Assembly: GCA_946479185.1 (NCBI GenBank)
Contig: CAMLFF010000145.1
Location: forward strand, 1-7,873
Source of the DNA: an uncultured Sphingobium sp.
GTDB taxonomy: Bacteria > Pseudomonadota > Alphaproteobacteria > Sphingomonadales > Sphingomonadaceae
Direction of reading: 5' to 3'
DNA: 7,873 bases
Position numbers and translations under genes: made by a program. Of the stretch, positions 5,110 through 7,873 are shown one piece after another (within the stretch, counting starts at the first letter, position 1; each line of letters begins with the position of its first letter). A model generated the notes under the pieces. That model worked only from the letters and a program-made list of their open reading frames with translations. It ran no database searches and was not told where the DNA came from.

Positions 5110-7491
5110 ATGATGACCAGCAAATTTACGAAGATACAAAAGAACATCCTGGCTGGCGTTGCCATTGCAGCGCTGGTGCCGGGTATCGCATTTGCGCAGG
5201 AACCTGCCGAAGCAGAGCCGCTGGGTGACATCATCGTCACCGCCTCAAAGGTTGGCTCGACCTTGCAATCCGCCACGCTGGCCGCAACCGCAATCAATTC
5301 CGAAGCGCTGTCGACAGGCAACATCACCGATATCACCGGCCTGAACGGCATGGTGCCCGGCCTCGTCGTCGCCAAGAGCGGCGGCGCGGAGCGGATCATC
5401 ACCATCCGCGGCATCGGCTCGGAAACGCCGGAAAACACCAATACGCAGCCGGGCGTTTCCTACCATATCGATGGCGTTTACATCTTCAACTCCATCGCGG
5501 CGAACGCTGCCTTCATCGATGTCGATCAGGTCGAAGTGCTGCGTGGCCCGCAGGGCACCACCTTTGGGCAAGGGTCCACCGGCGGCACGATCAACGTCGT
5601 TTCCCGTGCACCAGAGCTGGGCAAGTTCAGCTCCAATGGCGAGCTTGGCCTTGGCAATTATAATCTGGTGAAGCTCACCGGCGGCGTGAACATCCCCATC
5701 GGCCCAACCCTTGCCGCCCGCATTGCGGGGCAGCACTATAAGCATGATGGTTATGCCAAGGCGACGCAGGTCGTGGGCTTTGGCGATTATGAGCTGGACG
5801 ATGCCAATGAGACGGGCTGGAAAGCATCCCTGCTCTGGAAGCCGAGCGACATGCTCTCCGTCACGCTCAACACGGTGCAGTTCAACAGCAATGTGCATGG
5901 CGCGGCGCAGAAGAACATTTTCGATCCCGATCCTGATCCACGCCGCCTGACGCAGGATTATCCCGGCCGCTCGATCGTGAAGACCGAGCTCTATTATGGC
6001 GTGGCAGCGCTCGATCTGGAATTTGCGACGCTCAAGTCGATCACCAGCTATCAAAAGCTGCACAGCGAGCAGAGCTGGGATGCGGACGGCCTGACTGCCG
6101 ATCTCTTCACGGCGCAGACCTTCAATCCGCTCGTGTTCGGCGGCACGGCTTATGATCATGTGGCTGGGTGGGAAAGCGACACCGAGAGCTGGACGCAGGA
6201 GGTGAACATTGCCTCAAACAGCAGCGGCCCGTTCAAGTGGATCCTTGGCGGCGTTTATCTCCAATCGACCAACGATCAATATGTTCTTGAGTATCGTGGC
6301 AGCGATGATCAGCTGGTCCGCCCGGTTCTGCCACTGGACACGCCCTATAATGACCCCGCCGTGGGCTTCATCACCTATGCCGAGCTCTCGTCCATCAAGC
6401 GCGAGGCATGGGCGGCCTATGTGCAGGGCACCTATGACATCACATCGCAATTCAGCGTAACGGCTGGCATCCGCTACAATGCTGACAAATATAGCGGCAG
6501 CAGCGCGAGCAATGGGGACACGGCGGGCTATACTTCCGGCCCGTTCCTCCAGCCCGACGCGGTTGATGGCTACAGCACGGCGGAATGGACCGGCAAGCTG
6601 GCGCTGGAATATCAGATCACGCCATCCAACATGCTCTACGCAAGCTATACGCGGGGCTTCAAGCCGGGCGGCATCAACAGCTCGGCGGCTGGGGGCAACA
6701 GCTCCTTCCTGATCTTCGATTGGGAGACGGGCGTTAAGCCGACCTACAAGCCGGAGACGGTCAATTCCTATGAGATCGGCTCCAAGAACCGCTTCTTCGG
6801 CAATACGCTTCAGCTCAATGCGGCGGGCTTCTATTATGACTATGCCAACCTCCAGTTCCTGGACGAGGATGCGGTTCTCTATGGTGAGGGCACGGCGAAT
6901 GCGCCGGGCGCACGCATCTACGGTCTGGAACTGGAAGGGTCCTGGCTCCCCACCACCAATTTGAAGTTCGATGCATCCGCTTCCTTGATGGGTGGCGAGT
7001 TTGACGAGGATTATTTGGCGCTCGATCCGGTGAAGGCTGGCGAGGCGCAGGATGCGGCGGGCTACCCAAGCTACCTGTTCTGGAGCAACTTCTTCGCGGC
7101 ATCCTCAGCCCGTGAGGCCGTGCGCGAGAATATCAATGGCAAGGACGTGCCGAAGCTGCCTGGCTTCCAGGGCTCGGCCTCGGTCACCTACACCAACACG
7201 GTGGGCAGGGGTGAGCTCATGCTGCGGGCACAATATATGTATCGTGGCAAATTCTTCTACCGCGTGTTCAACGACCCGTTCTACGATCTCACGCCATCCT
7301 ATGATCAGGTGAACCTCTTCGCCAAATATACGCTGGAGAACGTGCCGGTCTATTTCTCGGCCTCGGTCACTAACGTGTTCGACACAGTAGGCGTCAACTC
7401 ACGCTTCTCGGACCCCTATGGCAGTGCTCAGGGCTTCGAGACCTATGTGGCGCCCCGTCAGGCGATCTTCTCCGTCGGCTACAAGTTCTGA
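5110..7491 (+). CDS. TonB-dependent outer-membrane receptor
   Basis: Outer-membrane ligand-gated importer of 793 residues, powered by TonB-ExbB-ExbD. A signal peptide covers 1-29, with a positive start, a hydrophobic core and cleavage after AFA. The TonB box DIIVTA is at 40-45. The plug (about 45-168) contains VEVLRGPQGT (141-150) and INVVSRAP (161-168). The rest is a beta-barrel with many alternating aromatic strands, ending in YKF with the terminal phenylalanine that outer-membrane assembly recognises. There is no N-terminal signalling extension, so it is a plain transporter rather than a FecA-type transducer. The plug reads FGQGSTGG where relatives often have FGRNATGG. It belongs to the large sphingomonad-type set of receptors, whose substrates cannot be read from sequence. 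It faces away from the dioxygenase across a shared upstream region, which suggests that it imports the compound this locus breaks down; a siderophore is the usual alternative but no iron gene is nearby. Confidence 0.95.
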   Translation: MMTSKFTKIQKNILAGVAIAALVPGIAFAQEPAEAEPLGDIIVTASKVGSTLQSATLAATAINSEALSTGNITDITGLNGMVPGLVVAKSGGAERIITIRGIGSETPENTNTQPGVSYHIDGVYIFNSIAANAAFIDVDQVEVLRGPQGTTFGQGSTGGTINVVSRAPELGKFSSNGELGLGNYNLVKLTGGVNIPIGPTLAARIAGQHYKHDGYAKATQVVGFGDYELDDANETGWKASLLWKPSDMLSVTLNTVQFNSNVHGAAQKNIFDPDPDPRRLTQDYPGRSIVKTELYYGVAALDLEFATLKSITSYQKLHSEQSWDADGLTADLFTAQTFNPLVFGGTAYDHVAGWESDTESWTQEVNIASNSSGPFKWILGGVYLQSTNDQYVLEYRGSDDQLVRPVLPLDTPYNDPAVGFITYAELSSIKREAWAAYVQGTYDITSQFSVTAGIRYNADKYSGSSASNGDTAGYTSGPFLQPDAVDGYSTAEWTGKLALEYQITPSNMLYASYTRGFKPGGINSSAAGGNSSFLIFDWETGVKPTYKPETVNSYEIGSKNRFFGNTLQLNAAGFYYDYANLQFLDEDAVLYGEGTANAPGARIYGLELEGSWLPTTNLKFDASASLMGGEFDEDYLALDPVKAGEAQDAAGYPSYLFWSNFFAASSAREAVRENINGKDVPKLPGFQGSASVTYTNTVGRGELMLRAQYMYRGKFFYRVFNDPFYDLTPSYDQVNLFAKYTLENVPVYFSASVTNVFDTVGVNSRFSDPYGSAQGFETYVAPRQAIFSVGYKF

Positions 7492-7500
7492 GCCGTCCCG

Positions 7501-7517
7501 TGCCGATCTGATCGGCA
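7501..7517 (+). repeat. Small perfect hairpin just after the receptor gene
   Basis: TGCCGAT and ATCGGCA form a perfect 7-bp stem around the loop CTG, starting nine bases after the receptor stop codon. There is no T-run behind it. It may protect the 3' end of the receptor message or act with the stronger hairpin that follows. Confidence 0.5.
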
Positions 7518-7527
7518 GAGATGCGAT

Positions 7528-7568
7528 GCAGCAGCCCTTCCCTTTCCGGGGGAGGGCTGTTGTCGTTT
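7528..7568 (+). terminator. Intrinsic terminator of the TonB-receptor gene
   Basis: CAGCCCTTCCC (7532-7542) pairs with GGGGAGGGCTG (7549-7559) around a six-base loop, with one G-T pair. The stem extends by four more pairs, two of them G-T, to 7528-7563. The bases behind it are T-rich but broken (TTGTCGTTT, 7560-7568). The position, 36 bases after the receptor stop, suits a rho-independent terminator. Confidence 0.75.
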
Positions 7569-7873
7569 GGAGGGACGAAATGGCGTCTGGGCGAGGATGG
7601 CCGATCATCGGGGCCAGACTGCATTGGCCGTTTGAAGCCAGTTTCAGGAACGTTTTGGCTGCTCAGCAATTGTCCGCAACGCCAGAAGTCAGTGTTTTCG
7701 GGCAAGCCATCAAAAAAATCCAATTTTGTGTTGGAAAGCGCTTGACCGAATCAGCCTCCCCCCATAGATGGCCGGTCTCCCGAGGGGACGCGGCCAAAAC
7801 GGCCTCGCTTCCAAGGGGTTGCCGATCTGGTATAGGCGCCTAAATCTTCGATAGAGATATCGGGGATGTAAGG
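7569..7873. other. Apparently non-coding 3' region
   Basis: About 305 bases with no gene I can support. One frame stays open across this stretch (to 7843) but begins inside the receptor gene, has no ribosome site and no recognisable motif. Toward the right edge are the perfect palindrome TAGGCGCCTA (7833-7842) and a small hairpin CGATA-GAGA-TATCG (7849-7862). A weak promoter-like pair, TTGACC then TAGATG 17 bases later, lies near 7742-7770. This may be the upstream control region of a gene beginning beyond the window. Confidence 0.4.

Noticed and set aside
5245..6159. 304-residue minus-strand open frame
   Set aside because: It is a shadow of the TonB receptor gene; GC-rich codon bias keeps this antisense frame open.
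7418..7843. 141-residue plus-strand open frame at the 3' end
   Set aside because: It begins inside the receptor gene in another frame, runs through the terminator hairpin, and has no ribosome site or motifs.

Overview
The window comes from a GC-rich Gram-negative bacterium, most likely an alphaproteobacterium of the Sphingomonadales. This is inferred from the base composition, the codon use, and an outer-membrane TonB-dependent receptor of the type sphingomonads carry in large numbers. It holds six protein-coding genes and no RNA gene, mobile element or CRISPR array. All six frames are uninterrupted; only the leftmost gene is incomplete, cut by the window edge.

Layout from left to right. A minus-strand pair reads towards the left edge: a ribokinase (1016-1957) followed by a RutA-like flavin monooxygenase (941 to beyond base 1). 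A 160-base divergent promoter region (1958-2117) separates it from a plus-strand pair: a short-chain dehydrogenase/reductase (2118-2963) overlapping a RutB-like cysteine amidohydrolase of the isochorismatase fold (2950-3621). A perfect 11-bp hairpin (3628-3662) lies between that pair and a convergent TauD/TfdA-type iron/2-oxoglutarate dioxygenase (3670-4749, minus strand). The dioxygenase is divergent, across about 360 bases, from a large TonB-dependent receptor (5110-7491, plus strand). The receptor is followed by two hairpins, the second resembling an intrinsic terminator, and about 300 bases with no convincing gene.

The set looks like a small catabolic or scavenging locus. RutA opens the uracil/thymine ring by oxidative amide cleavage through a flavin-N5-peroxide, and RutB hydrolyses the resulting ureido product. 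Here relatives of both sit beside a ribokinase (fate of a released ribose), a reductase, an oxygenase that could modify the substrate first, and an outer-membrane importer. The working idea, which is inference, is import and breakdown of a ribosylated or deoxyribosylated nitrogen heterocycle such as a pyrimidine nucleoside. The rest of the canonical rut set (rutC-rutG), a nucleoside hydrolase or phosphorylase, a flavin reductase and a transcriptional regulator are not in the window. Some of these could lie beyond the left edge, where the operon continues.
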